Assembly: GCF_020012125.1 (NCBI RefSeq) | Contig: NZ_JAIFAG010000001.1 | Location: 2,170,001-2,234,000, forward strand | Source: Hymenobacter psoromatis | Lineage (GTDB): Bacteria; Bacteroidota; Bacteroidia; Cytophagales; Hymenobacteraceae | Length of the DNA stretch: 64,000 nucleotides | Direction: 5' to 3' | Part shown: positions 37,972 through 46,305 of the stretch, piece after piece | How the letters are laid out: each line of letters starts with the position of its first letter | Position numbering within the stretch: position 1 is the first letter of the stretch | Position numbers and translations under genes: made by a program | The notes under the pieces: model-generated | What the model saw: the letters and a program-made list of their open reading frames with translations, nothing else | What the model was told of the DNA's origin: nothing | The model's database searches: none

Positions 37972-39126
37972 ATGAAAAAAATAGGCATCTTATTCGGCCA
38001 GGAAAATTCGTTTCCCCAGGCTTTCGTGGACCGCGTTAACCAGAAGGCGGTGGATGGTATTACGGCCGAGTTTGTCAGCATCGCGGAAGTTGAGCAAAAT
38101 GTGGCTACCGACTACGCCGTCATTATCGACCGCATCTCGCAGGACGTACCCTTCTACCGCGCCTACCTCAAAAACGCCGCTCTCACGGGTACGGCCGTGA
38201 TTAACAATCCGTTCTGGTGGAGCGCCGACGAGAAATTCTTCAATAATGCCCTTGCCGTGCAACTAGGCGTGCCGGTGCCCAAAACGTTATTGCTACCCAG
38301 CAAGGCCCGTCCCAACGATACCAACGAGAACTCATTCCGCAACCTAGGCATGTTCGACTGGCACCAAGCGTTTGAGAAAATCGGATTTCCGGCCTTCATG
38401 AAGCCCCACTCGGGTGGCGGCTGGAAAAGCGTGTACAAAGTGGATAACCCCGACGAAGCCTGGCGCGCCTACGACGAAACCGGCCAACTGGTAATGCTCT
38501 ACCAGGAGGCGGTTGACTTTGACGACTACTTCCGCTGCTACTGTCTGGGTGGTAAGGATGTGCTCATCATGCCTTATGAGCCGCGCAACGAGCCTCACCA
38601 GCGCTACCAGACGGAGATGAAAACCCAAGGCGAAGCCGGCCAAAAGCTTCTCGCTACCGTCAAGGACTATACCCTGCGGCTGTGCCAGGGCCTGGGCTAT
38701 GACTTTAATACGGTGGAATTTGCAGTGCGCGGCGGCGTACCTATCGCCATTGATTTTGGCAACCCCGCCCCCGATGCTGACATCAACTCGGTAGGACCTG
38801 AGAATTTTGAGTGGGTAGTGGAACACGCCGCTAACCTGGCCATTACCCGCGCCCAGGCCCAGCAGCCCGGCCACGATAACCTGACCTGGGGCACGTTCGT
38901 GCAGAAGTCGGCCCGGCACCCGGCACCCGCCGGGCGCGGCTCCGTGCAGGTTGGCGACGCGGTGCACGAAACCAATGACCTAGGCACTAATCCACCCAAA
39001 CCCGCTAAGAAGGCAGCCGCGCCCAAAAAAGCAGCCGGCCCCAAGGCCCAACCCATTACGGGGGCTGTTCCAGCCGCCAAAGCGCCGGCTAAGGTCAAAA
39101 AGGCAGCCCCCAAACCAAAGGAATGA
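37972..39126 (+). CDS. ATP-grasp ligase with Lys/Ala/Pro-rich tail
   Basis: A 384-residue ATP-grasp enzyme (carboxylate-amine or carboxylate-thiol ligase). The N-terminal pre-ATP-grasp domain (MKKIGILFGQENSFP) is followed by the ATP-binding core: FPAFMKPHSGGGWKSVYKV (about 137-155) with the ATP-contacting Lys and glycine-rich loop, YQEAVDFDDYFRCYC, and the metal site VEFAVRGGVPIAIDFGNPAPD. The last 60 residues are a Lys/Ala/Pro-rich tail, probably disordered, which could bind nucleic acid, a partner or the product. It is followed by the GCS2 ligase 102 nt on. I do not recognise it as any named pathway enzyme; it is not cyanophycin synthetase. Confidence 0.88.
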   Translation: MKKIGILFGQENSFPQAFVDRVNQKAVDGITAEFVSIAEVEQNVATDYAVIIDRISQDVPFYRAYLKNAALTGTAVINNPFWWSADEKFFNNALAVQLGVPVPKTLLLPSKARPNDTNENSFRNLGMFDWHQAFEKIGFPAFMKPHSGGGWKSVYKVDNPDEAWRAYDETGQLVMLYQEAVDFDDYFRCYCLGGKDVLIMPYEPRNEPHQRYQTEMKTQGEAGQKLLATVKDYTLRLCQGLGYDFNTVEFAVRGGVPIAIDFGNPAPDADINSVGPENFEWVVEHAANLAITRAQAQQPGHDNLTWGTFVQKSARHPAPAGRGSVQVGDAVHETNDLGTNPPKPAKKAAAPKKAAGPKAQPITGAVPAAKAPAKVKKAAPKPKE

Positions 39127-39228
39127 GTAGTAGCAGCCACTTAAATTGGGCAGCGGTTGGCTGCTGGGGTTTCGATTCTTCTAACCGCCAGTAGCCAACC
39201 GCTCCTAGCTCGTAGCCTTCGTTACAAT

Positions 39229-40332
39229 ATGTCCCAGCCCGTTTTCACCCTCGGCATCGAGGAAGAGTTTCAGACCATCGACCCGGTTACGCGCGAACTG
39301 CGCTCGCACATGTCGAAAATTGTGGAAGACGGCAAGATTACGCTGCACGAGCAGGTGAAGGCCGAAATGCACGAGGCCGTGGTGGAGGTAGGCACCAACA
39401 TTTGCCGTAATATTCAGGAGGCCCGGCATGAGGTACTTCACCTGCGTCGCCAGGTAATTGAGTTGGCCGACCGGGTAGGGCTGAAAATAGCGGCGGCCGG
39501 TACTCACCCATTCTCACGCTGGCAGGACCAGCCCATCACGCCCGATGCCCGCTACGATAAAATTGTGGAAGAATTGCAGGAGGCTGCCCGCTCTAACCTG
39601 GTTTTTGGGATGCATGTGCACGTGGGAATTGAAAACCGCGACATAGGCGTGTATATGATGAACGCGCTGCGGTATTTCCTACCCCACCTGTTCGCACTCA
39701 GCACGAACTCCCCTTTTTGGGAAGGCCGAGAGACTGGTTATAAGTCTTTTAGAACCAAGATTTTCGAACGTTTTCCACGCACAGGTATTCCCGATTATTT
39801 TAGCAGTGCTTCAGAATACGACGAGTTTATTGCACTGCTAATAAAAACCGGGTGCATAGACAACGGCAAGAAAATTTGGTGGGATTTACGTTTGCACCCG
39901 TTTTTTGACACTATTGAATACCGCATCTGCGATATGATGATGCGCCCCGACGAAACTATCGCGGTAGCGGCCGTAATGCAGGCGTTAGTGGCTAAAATTT
40001 ATAAGCTCAAGTGCCAAAATCTAAACTTCCGGCTTTACCGTAGCTCGCTCATTAAGGAAAATAAATGGCGCGCCGCTCGCTACGGGATTGATGGCCAGCT
40101 TATTGATTTTGGTACAGAAGAGGAAAAACCGGCCCGCCAGCTTATTCTGGAACTACTCGATTTTGTGGACGACGTAGTAGATGAGCTTGGTAGCCGCCAC
40201 GAGGTGGAATACGTGCTCAAAATGCTGGAAATGGGGACGGGAGCTGACCGCCAACTGGCCGTCTTCCACCAAACCGGCGACCTAACGAAAGTGGTAGATT
40301 ATATTCTAAGTGAAACGACGCACGGCTTATAA
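39229..40332 (+). CDS. GCS2-type carboxylate-amine ligase (YbdK/COG2170)
   Basis: A 367-residue glutamate-cysteine-ligase-type enzyme of COG2170 that joins a carboxylate to an amine with ATP. Motifs: TLGIEEEFQTID (7-18), MHEAVVEVGTNI, HPFSRWQDQPI, FGMHVHVGI and the conserved Arg/Glu region LRLHPFFDTIEYRICDMM. ATG 39229 is taken because the family begins a few residues before the GIEEEF motif; the frame's upstream extension of 24 codons is spacer. The start is 102 nt after the ATP-grasp gene. Codon use turns AT-rich after 39,700. No gshB gene is close, so classical glutathione synthesis is not indicated. Substrates unknown. Confidence 0.92.
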   Translation: MSQPVFTLGIEEEFQTIDPVTRELRSHMSKIVEDGKITLHEQVKAEMHEAVVEVGTNICRNIQEARHEVLHLRRQVIELADRVGLKIAAAGTHPFSRWQDQPITPDARYDKIVEELQEAARSNLVFGMHVHVGIENRDIGVYMMNALRYFLPHLFALSTNSPFWEGRETGYKSFRTKIFERFPRTGIPDYFSSASEYDEFIALLIKTGCIDNGKKIWWDLRLHPFFDTIEYRICDMMMRPDETIAVAAVMQALVAKIYKLKCQNLNFRLYRSSLIKENKWRAARYGIDGQLIDFGTEEEKPARQLILELLDFVDDVVDELGSRHEVEYVLKMLEMGTGADRQLAVFHQTGDLTKVVDYILSETTHGL

Positions 40333-40417
40333 AAAGCGCAAGTCAAGTATTGTTCGTAATTTTGTCTTTCGTTTCGCAAAAAAACGCGGATAATTCGACA
40401 AATTTTAAGTTATATTT

Positions 40418-41260
40418 ATGAATAATTTTAAGGTTGCTATTTTAGACATGTATAATAATTTCCCTAACGAAGGAATGCGTTGTATTCGTCAATTGCTGCG
40501 ACGGGCAGCGGACGATAATCAAGTTGATTTTCTAGTTCATACATTTAATGTGCGCGCAGAAAATGCCGTACCAACGCTCGATTACGACATTTATATTTCG
40601 AGTGGTGGCCCTGGCAGCCCCCTGGCCTCAGGGGAGCCGTGGGAGGCACTTTATTTTAATTTTATTGACGAGCTATTTACCTATAATCAGCAGGCCGAGT
40701 CCAAAAAGCAGTTGTTTCTCATCTGCCATTCTTTCCAGTTGGTAAGCCGGCACTTAGGGCTTGGGGAAGTGAGCAGGCGTAAGTCTACTTCCTTTGGGGT
40801 GCTACCCGTGCATTTGACTGAGGCTGGTCAGGCCGAGCCGGTTTTTGCAGGGCTACCAGAACCATTTTTCGTAGTTGATTCGCGTGATTACCAGCTCACT
40901 GATTTACACCCTGAACGGCTACTTACGCTAGGTATAAAAGTATTGTGCCTGGAAAAAGAGCGGCCGCACGTGCCACTGGCCCGCGCAATTATGAGCCTAC
41001 GCTTTTCGCCCGAAGTAATTGGCACACAGTTTCATCCTGAGGCCGACGGCGAGGGTATGTTGCGCTACATGCTCACGGACGAGCGTAAGCAACAGGTTAT
41101 TACTGCTTACGGCGAGGATAAATACGATGAGATGGTGCGGCTGCTAGCCGACCCTACTACTATTGAGCTAACGGAGTCCATTATTATCCCGACATTTTTG
41201 CGGCGGGCGCTAGCGGCATTGCGTGAGCCCGCGGTTAGCGCAGACCTTCTCGCAAGCTAG
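40418..41260 (+). CDS. class I glutamine amidotransferase-like protein
   Basis: A 280-residue GATase-1 domain protein. The catalytic triad is complete: Cys103 in LICHSFQLV, His206 and Glu208 in GTQFHPEAD. An oxyanion-type loop (YISSGGPGSP, 59-68) is also present, as in GMP synthase and relatives. Such domains supply ammonia from glutamine or act as gamma-glutamyl/peptide hydrolases. No synthase domain is attached, so a partner in the cluster would receive ammonia, or the protein trims the product, like PuuD-type peptidases. It follows the GCS2 gene by 85 nt and is followed by a terminator that separates it from the second ATP-grasp-like gene. Confidence 0.92.
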   Translation: MNNFKVAILDMYNNFPNEGMRCIRQLLRRAADDNQVDFLVHTFNVRAENAVPTLDYDIYISSGGPGSPLASGEPWEALYFNFIDELFTYNQQAESKKQLFLICHSFQLVSRHLGLGEVSRRKSTSFGVLPVHLTEAGQAEPVFAGLPEPFFVVDSRDYQLTDLHPERLLTLGIKVLCLEKERPHVPLARAIMSLRFSPEVIGTQFHPEADGEGMLRYMLTDERKQQVITAYGEDKYDEMVRLLADPTTIELTESIIIPTFLRRALAALREPAVSADLLAS

Positions 41261-41287
41261 CTATTGTCGAACATGCATGCGTAAACT

Positions 41288-41320
41288 GGCGCGAATCCTG
41301 CAGGTTCGCGCCCTTTTTTT
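41288..41320 (+). terminator. terminator inside the ligase cluster
   Basis: GGCGCGAA pairs with TTCGCGCC (8-bp stem) and is followed by seven T. It lies between the GATase stop codon (41260) and the ATG of the next gene (41328), 8 nt upstream of that ATG, so it may attenuate rather than fully block read-through. Confidence 0.7.
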
Positions 41321-41327
41321 AGCCCTT

Positions 41328-42518
41328 ATGATTCCTGAGCCCCGCCAGCAATTTAATGCCGCTTTTTCGCCGGCGCGCTACCAACAAATGCTGGCGGATA
41401 TTGACCAGCAATTACCTGGGCAATTAGAATTCAGAGTAGCCGAAACACCCGTTTTCGTACCGGCCGCACTACGCGATAGATTAATAAAGGCCGGGCAGGA
41501 CATTATACAGGTACTACAAGAGCCTGATTTCAAGCAGTTAACGGAGGCGGCTATTCCGGCGGGGCAGCGCGTTCCGGACGAAGATGCGCACGCCGAATTT
41601 TTGACTTTTGACTTCGCCGTTTGCCGCGATGAGCAAGGCGAATTGGAGCCGCAACTTATTGAGATGCAGGGCTTTCCTTCGCTTTACGCTTTCCAAGCTT
41701 ATCTACCGGAAGTATTTAGTCGCCATTATCCTATTGCGGCTACAGTTTCGCCCTTTTTGAAAGTGACCGACCAAGCTGCTTACTTAATTGAATTAAAAGA
41801 GCTACTGCTGGGTGGCGAAGACCCGGCTCATGTTATTCTGCTGGAGCTATTTCCTGAGCAGCAAAAAACCAGAATAGATTTTGCGCTGACTAAGAAATAC
41901 TTTGGAATTGAGGCTGTTTCATTGCCAGACGTTATTAAGCGCGGCCGCCAATTATTTTACATAAAAGATGGACGTGAAATTCAGATTAAGCGAATCTACA
42001 ACCGCATTATTTTCGATGAATTGGCACGTTACCCCAATTTGCGGCCTGCGTTTAATCTACTGGATGAGGTAGATATTACCTGGGTGGGCCACCCAAACTG
42101 GTTTTTTCGCATCAGTAAATTTACCCTGCCACTTATTAAGAGCCAATATGCGCCTTCTAGCTTTTATTTGCAGGACTTGACTACGTATCCTGCTGACCTG
42201 GAAAATTATGTGCTGAAGCCCCTGTATTCTTTTGCTGGGGCGGGAGTAAAGCTGCATATTACATCTGCGGATTTAGATGCCATTACGGACAAAGATAATT
42301 ATCTATTACAGCGGAAAGTTACTTATGCCCCCGTCATTCAATCGCCGGATGGCTTGGTTAAGTGCGAAATCAGGCTATTGTATACCTGGCCACAGGCCGC
42401 TGCGTATCCCAAGTTGGTAGCAGGATTAGCTCGGCTTAGCCGGGGCGAAATGATTGGCGTTGACTTCAATAAAAATAAGGATTGGGTGGGTGGCACTACC
42501 CCCTTGTTTGAGCGCTGA
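41328..42518 (+). CDS. ATP-grasp-like protein, last gene of ligase cluster
   Basis: A 396-residue soluble protein with ATP-grasp features in the C-terminal half: NYVLKPLYSFAGAGVKLHI (about 289-307) looks like the Lys and glycine loop that bind ATP, CEIRLLYTW supplies acidic and basic residues, and GEMIGVDFNKNKDWVGGTTP matches the late Asp/Asn metal-binding segment. The N-terminal half (TFDFAVCRDEQGELEPQLIEMQGFPSLYAFQ) is unlike standard members, so the overall family is not named here. ATG 41328 is preferred to the 35-codon upstream extension, which would include the terminator. It is the second ATP-grasp-type protein of the cluster, downstream of the GATase. Confidence 0.72.
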   Translation: MIPEPRQQFNAAFSPARYQQMLADIDQQLPGQLEFRVAETPVFVPAALRDRLIKAGQDIIQVLQEPDFKQLTEAAIPAGQRVPDEDAHAEFLTFDFAVCRDEQGELEPQLIEMQGFPSLYAFQAYLPEVFSRHYPIAATVSPFLKVTDQAAYLIELKELLLGGEDPAHVILLELFPEQQKTRIDFALTKKYFGIEAVSLPDVIKRGRQLFYIKDGREIQIKRIYNRIIFDELARYPNLRPAFNLLDEVDITWVGHPNWFFRISKFTLPLIKSQYAPSSFYLQDLTTYPADLENYVLKPLYSFAGAGVKLHITSADLDAITDKDNYLLQRKVTYAPVIQSPDGLVKCEIRLLYTWPQAAAYPKLVAGLARLSRGEMIGVDFNKNKDWVGGTTPLFER

Positions 42519-42601
42519 GGGTAGAACACTGACTTAGATATAGGGAACAAAGTTGCCGGCCCTGGCGTAATAGCAGGTCAGCTTCATCTCCCCTTCGTTG
42601 C

Positions 42602-43093
42602 ATGTCATCCCTTACAAAACGTGGCCTCCGAATTTCTAAAAACGCCGTTTTTAGCCTTTTTATAAATCGTGCGACTAAACTATTAGGCCGCCCCTTTAAA
42701 ATTATTACCATCCTTAATGAAACGGCTGACAAACTAAAGAGCGAGGAGAGCAAGGATAATAAGTTTAAGCAGTTATTTGACGTCGCGCTTACGTTGGTGC
42801 GCTTGGTTCGGGCTTACGCCACCGGTGAATATCGGGCGATTGAAACCAATACCATTATTTCTGGCTTAGCTGTATTGCTGTACGTCCTCTCGCCAATCGA
42901 CCTTGTGCCTGACTTTATTCCGGTGGTTGGTTTTTTAGATGATTTGAGCTTAGTGAGTTGGTTTTTGAGTAAATTTCAGGGAGAGCTTATTCGCTTTCGA
43001 GAGTGGGAGCAGCGTACGGCCCAGTTAACCGCGTCGGCCCTAGCGCGTGGCGACCAGTCCCTACCCCCCGTCGCGGAGCTAGGTCATTCATAG
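42602..43093 (+). CDS. DUF1232 (YkvA-like) membrane protein
   Basis: A 163-residue protein. Residues about 85-123 form the DUF1232 module: NTIISGLAVLLYVLSPIDLV, then PDFIPVVGFLDDLSLVSW, with the characteristic SPIDLVPD motif within a hydrophobic stretch. The N-terminal half is basic and helical. Such proteins are small, membrane-associated and of unknown function. The ATG at 42602 is close behind the ligase cluster, but the 83-bp gap and the function give no reason to include it. Confidence 0.85.
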   Translation: MSSLTKRGLRISKNAVFSLFINRATKLLGRPFKIITILNETADKLKSEESKDNKFKQLFDVALTLVRLVRAYATGEYRAIETNTIISGLAVLLYVLSPIDLVPDFIPVVGFLDDLSLVSWFLSKFQGELIRFREWEQRTAQLTASALARGDQSLPPVAELGHS

Positions 43094-43523
43094 GGCTCTG
43101 GTGGCAAGGCTGCTTTTTGTTTGAGTGAGTGAGTAAGAAAGCAAAGTAATGTGCGTGGCAAGAATAATTTCCTATTACTCTTATCCATGCCAGCATTTAT
43201 CCTTTTGTTTACCTACTCATCTTAATGAGGAATTCTTTTCCTTATTCTGACCCATCGGGTCTTGGTTGCTAAATTGCTTGCCAAGCATGCTTTGGAATCT
43301 TACGCTTGCAGCGCGAACCGTAGATGTGGCTAGATAACGCTGCGGGCTAATAATGAGGAGGAAATTATAAGCCTACTTGAATAGTTTCCGCCTCATAAAT
43401 ATTTTAGCAGGATTGAAATTGATGAGTTCCTTCTTTTCGACAGCGCGGCTGCTCAATTTCCATCCATTAGTCTTAAATAAATTTCTGACTTTACTAGTTG
43501 GTAGCTTTAAGAACTCATGCGTG
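43094..43523. other. 430-bp intergenic region, no gene seen
   Basis: Mixed-composition sequence between the DUF1232 and DUF1571 genes, both on the plus strand. The open frame beginning at 43377 merges with the DUF1571 gene but its first 49 codons look like translated spacer. No promoter box, hairpin or RNA gene is clear to me. Confidence 0.5.
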
Positions 43524-44378
43524 ATGCCTTCGCTTCGCTATTGGCTGATTGGCTCTCTTTTTTTAGCGAGTGGTGTTGGCCACGCGCGACTAGTGCCGCC
43601 AGTCGAGCCGCTCACTACCCAACAGCTGAAAGCCCGACTGAATGCCGCCATCGAATCGCTGAAAACGTTGCGCTGCGTGATAGCTGGCGATGAGCGCATT
43701 GGTACGAAGCATGTGCTGGGTACAACGGCGGTAAAATTGACCAGCAGCCCTTTACGAGTATATCTTAAAACGCAGAAAGCGATAGAGGTTCTCTATGTAG
43801 CAGGGCAGAATGACGGGGATGCCTGGGTAAACCCGGCTGCTTTTCCCTATTTCACCCTCAGTCTCAATCCCAATGGCTCGCTGATGCGCAAGGGGCAACA
43901 TTACACAGTATTGCAAGTTGGCTACGACACGATTGGCAAACTGCTGGCAATGGATAGCCATTCGGATGCGACGTATACCCACACGTTTCGCTACGCGGGC
44001 GATAGCGTACTGCAAGGACAGCCCTGTTACGTAATGCGCTCCGATTATCCGCAGTTTCGGTACGTGGCTTACCGAGTAGGGCGCGGTGAAACAATTACCT
44101 CTATTGCAGACCGTTTCGGCTGCGGCGAATATCGCATCTTAGAACGCAATAATCTCGCTGTGGATGCTACATTGAAAGAGGGTCAGGTTTTGCAGGTTCC
44201 TAATGCCTACGGCAGCCGGGTTATTTTAGTAATCAATGCAAAAACCTACCTGCCAACCTCCGTTACGGTATACGATGAACGAGGTATTTTTGAAAAATAC
44301 ACGTTTCTAAACGTAGTAGCTAATCAGCCTATTCCGGCAACGGAGTTTGCCAGGAATTTTCCCGGCTATAACCTCTGA
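43524..44378 (+). CDS. DUF1571 protein with embedded LysM-like domain
   Basis: A 284-residue exported protein. Signal peptide about 1-21 (ending VGHA) from ATG 43524; the longer frame is not supported. DUF1571 spans about 30-190 (IEVLYVAGQNDGDAWVNPAAFPYFTLSLNPNG shows the family pattern). A LysM-like segment follows at about 190-235 (YRVGRGETITSIADRFGCGEYRILERNNL, ending LQVP), which could bind peptidoglycan, then the chain returns to the DUF1571-like beta strands (VILVINAKTYLPTSVTVYDERG). The protein may sit in the periplasm on murein. Convergent with the SDR gene, 7 nt apart. Function unknown. Confidence 0.8.
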   Translation: MPSLRYWLIGSLFLASGVGHARLVPPVEPLTTQQLKARLNAAIESLKTLRCVIAGDERIGTKHVLGTTAVKLTSSPLRVYLKTQKAIEVLYVAGQNDGDAWVNPAAFPYFTLSLNPNGSLMRKGQHYTVLQVGYDTIGKLLAMDSHSDATYTHTFRYAGDSVLQGQPCYVMRSDYPQFRYVAYRVGRGETITSIADRFGCGEYRILERNNLAVDATLKEGQVLQVPNAYGSRVILVINAKTYLPTSVTVYDERGIFEKYTFLNVVANQPIPATEFARNFPGYNL

Positions 44379-44385
44379 CTACTGC

Positions 44386-45258
44386 TTAGCGGCGCATGGT
44401 TTTTTCGATTTGGTCCCACATGTCGGGAGACAGGGCTTGCAACTTATTAAACTCGCCGGCCCCGTTGAGCCATTCGCCGCCATCGATGGTGACGACTTCT
44501 CCGTTGACGTAGGCCGAAAAGTCAGACACGAGGTAGGCGGCCAGATTAGCTAGTTCCTGATGCTGCCCTACCCGCTTAAGTGGGACGCTGGCGGCGGGGT
44601 CGAGCTGACTGGCCAGCGGCTCGGGAAATAAGCGGCTCCACGCTCCTTCGGTCGGAAACGGGCCGGGCGCGATAGCATTGGAGCGGATACCATACTTGGC
44701 CCACTCTACGGCCAGCGAACGGGTGAGGGCTAGCACGCCCGCCTTGGCCGCCGCCGAAGGCACCACGAAGGCTGAGCCCACAGAGGCGTAGGTAGTTACA
44801 ATATTGAGGATGGTGCCGGGCTGCTGGTCGGCAATCCAGCGCTTGCCCACGGCTAGCGTGCAGTTATAGCTGCCTTTCAGCACAATATCCACTATCACGT
44901 CGAAGGCTTTGTGGCTCAGGCGCTCGGTAGGGCTGATAAAATTACCTGCCGCGTTATTTAGCAATACATCTACGCGGCCAAATTCCTCGTAGGTGCGCGC
45001 CAGCATGGCCTCCACTTCCTCATACTTCCGCACGTCGCAGGCCAGGGCCAGGATTCGTCCACCCGTCGATTGTTGCAATTCGGCCGCCGTTTGCTCCAGT
45101 ACAGCGAGTTTGCGGCTGGTAATAGTCACATTAGCCCCTAATTGCAGGAAATATGTGGTCATGGCCCGGCCCAGGCCGGTGCCGCCGCCGGTCACAATAA
45201 TCGTTTTGCCCGCCAAGGCATTATCTCGAAGCATGGGTTGCGCGAAAGGTGCTAACAT
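44386..45258 (-). CDS. SDR oxidoreductase, 2,4-dienoyl-CoA reductase (DECR) type
   Basis: A 290-residue short-chain dehydrogenase. The cofactor motif TGGGTGLGRA is at about 21-30, ACDVRK gives the second nucleotide contact, and NNAAGNF is the NNAG equivalent. The usual YxxxK is replaced by PSAAAKAG, as in 2,4-dienoyl-CoA reductases, where the catalytic Tyr lies elsewhere, here possibly in IVTTYASVG. IAPGPFPTEGAWSRLFP is also DECR-like. It would reduce dienoyl-CoA in beta-oxidation of unsaturated fatty acids, using NADPH. No other fatty-acid oxidation gene is adjacent. Met1 at 45258 is kept; a shorter start at MLRDNALAGK is possible. Confidence 0.9.
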   Translation of the reverse strand: MLAPFAQPMLRDNALAGKTIIVTGGGTGLGRAMTTYFLQLGANVTITSRKLAVLEQTAAELQQSTGGRILALACDVRKYEEVEAMLARTYEEFGRVDVLLNNAAGNFISPTERLSHKAFDVIVDIVLKGSYNCTLAVGKRWIADQQPGTILNIVTTYASVGSAFVVPSAAAKAGVLALTRSLAVEWAKYGIRSNAIAPGPFPTEGAWSRLFPEPLASQLDPAASVPLKRVGQHQELANLAAYLVSDFSAYVNGEVVTIDGGEWLNGAGEFNKLQALSPDMWDQIEKTMRR

Positions 45259-45413
45259 CTGATACTTGACTAAACCAGTATTACTGGCATGATGAATGCC
45301 CGAAGGTAAGTAGCTGGTCGGAGCAAATAGCCAACATAGGGGGTAGCTTGCCGCACTAGATAGGTGGCCTGCCGTTTTTTAACATAGCTAAGTAGCATTC
45401 GAGAATAGTTTTT

Positions 45414-46274
45414 ATGTCCATTACCCCCAATATAAGTTTAGCTGCCGGAGCATCGACGGTAGCCGTGGTAGGATGTGGCTGGTTGGGAATGCCATTGGCA
45501 ATGAATCTTTTAACGCAGGGCTGCCGGGTGCTGGGTACTACTACTACCCCCGAGCAGCTACCAGTGCTGGCGGCCGCGGGCATCGAGCCCCGGCTGTTGC
45601 AACTGGGTAGCGACTTTAGCTCGGCCGAGGAGCAAAGCTTCACCGAATGGCTGCGCCAGGCCGATACGTTGGTTATTAATATTCCGCCGCGGGCGGCCGT
45701 GGCGGGCGGCTACCCGCAACTACTACGCCCGCTACACCGGGCCGTGGCGGCGGCTCGCACCCGGTCGGTGCTGTTCGTTTCTACCAGCGGCGTATACCCA
45801 GACGAGCCCCGGCTGATGCGCGAAACCGATGCTGTTAGTACCCGCGACGCGGCCTCCGACGTGTTGCGCACGGAGGGGCATTTTGTGCCGCGCTACGGCC
45901 AGTGGCAAAGCACGGTGGTACGGCTGGGTGGCCTCTTCGGGCCGGGCCGGCCACCGGGGCGCTTTCTGGCGGGCCGGCGCAACCTGCCACAGGGCGACGC
46001 CCCCACCAACCTGCTGCACCTGACCGATGCGGTGGGCGTACTCAGCACTATCATTAGCCAGAATATTTGGGGGCACACACTCAACGTGTGCGCGCAGTCG
46101 CACCCGTTGCGGCGCGACTTCTACCCTGCTGCCGCTATTTCTCTAGAATTGGAGTCGCCAACATTTTTGCCTGAAAATCAAGGCGGCAAACTCATTGATT
46201 CGAGCCGCTTGCGCGGGCTAGTACCCTACCCGTTCGTGCACGACGACGTGCTGGCCGCACTACCATACTGCTAA
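45414..46274 (+). CDS. NAD(P)-binding extended SDR (YeeZ-like)
   Basis: A 286-residue protein with an N-terminal Rossmann motif (VAVVGCGWLGMPLAMNLL, about 16-33) of the GxGxxG kind, then FVSTSGVYPDEP (about 122-133), the region that holds the catalytic Ser/Tyr in extended SDRs, and VRLGGLFGPGRPPGRFLAG. It resembles the YeeZ group of NAD-dependent epimerase/dehydratase-like proteins, whose substrates are mostly unknown. There is no signal peptide. It precedes a BaiN-type flavoprotein by 31 nt on the same strand and may be co-expressed with it. Confidence 0.85.
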   Translation: MSITPNISLAAGASTVAVVGCGWLGMPLAMNLLTQGCRVLGTTTTPEQLPVLAAAGIEPRLLQLGSDFSSAEEQSFTEWLRQADTLVINIPPRAAVAGGYPQLLRPLHRAVAAARTRSVLFVSTSGVYPDEPRLMRETDAVSTRDAASDVLRTEGHFVPRYGQWQSTVVRLGGLFGPGRPPGRFLAGRRNLPQGDAPTNLLHLTDAVGVLSTIISQNIWGHTLNVCAQSHPLRRDFYPAAAISLELESPTFLPENQGGKLIDSSRLRGLVPYPFVHDDVLAALPYC

Positions 46275-46305
46275 GCCTACCCCGGCGGCGGGCGTATCTT
46301 TACGT

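Noticed and set aside
39229..40332. GCS2 gene as part of glutathione synthesis
   Set aside because: It belongs to the COG2170/YbdK branch and no gshB-like glutathione synthetase is identified beside it.
37972..42518. Ligase cluster read as cyanophycin synthesis, given the nearby cyanophycinase
   Set aside because: Neither ATP-grasp-type protein has the length or the Mur-ligase-like half of cyanophycin synthetase, and 4 kb of other genes lie between.
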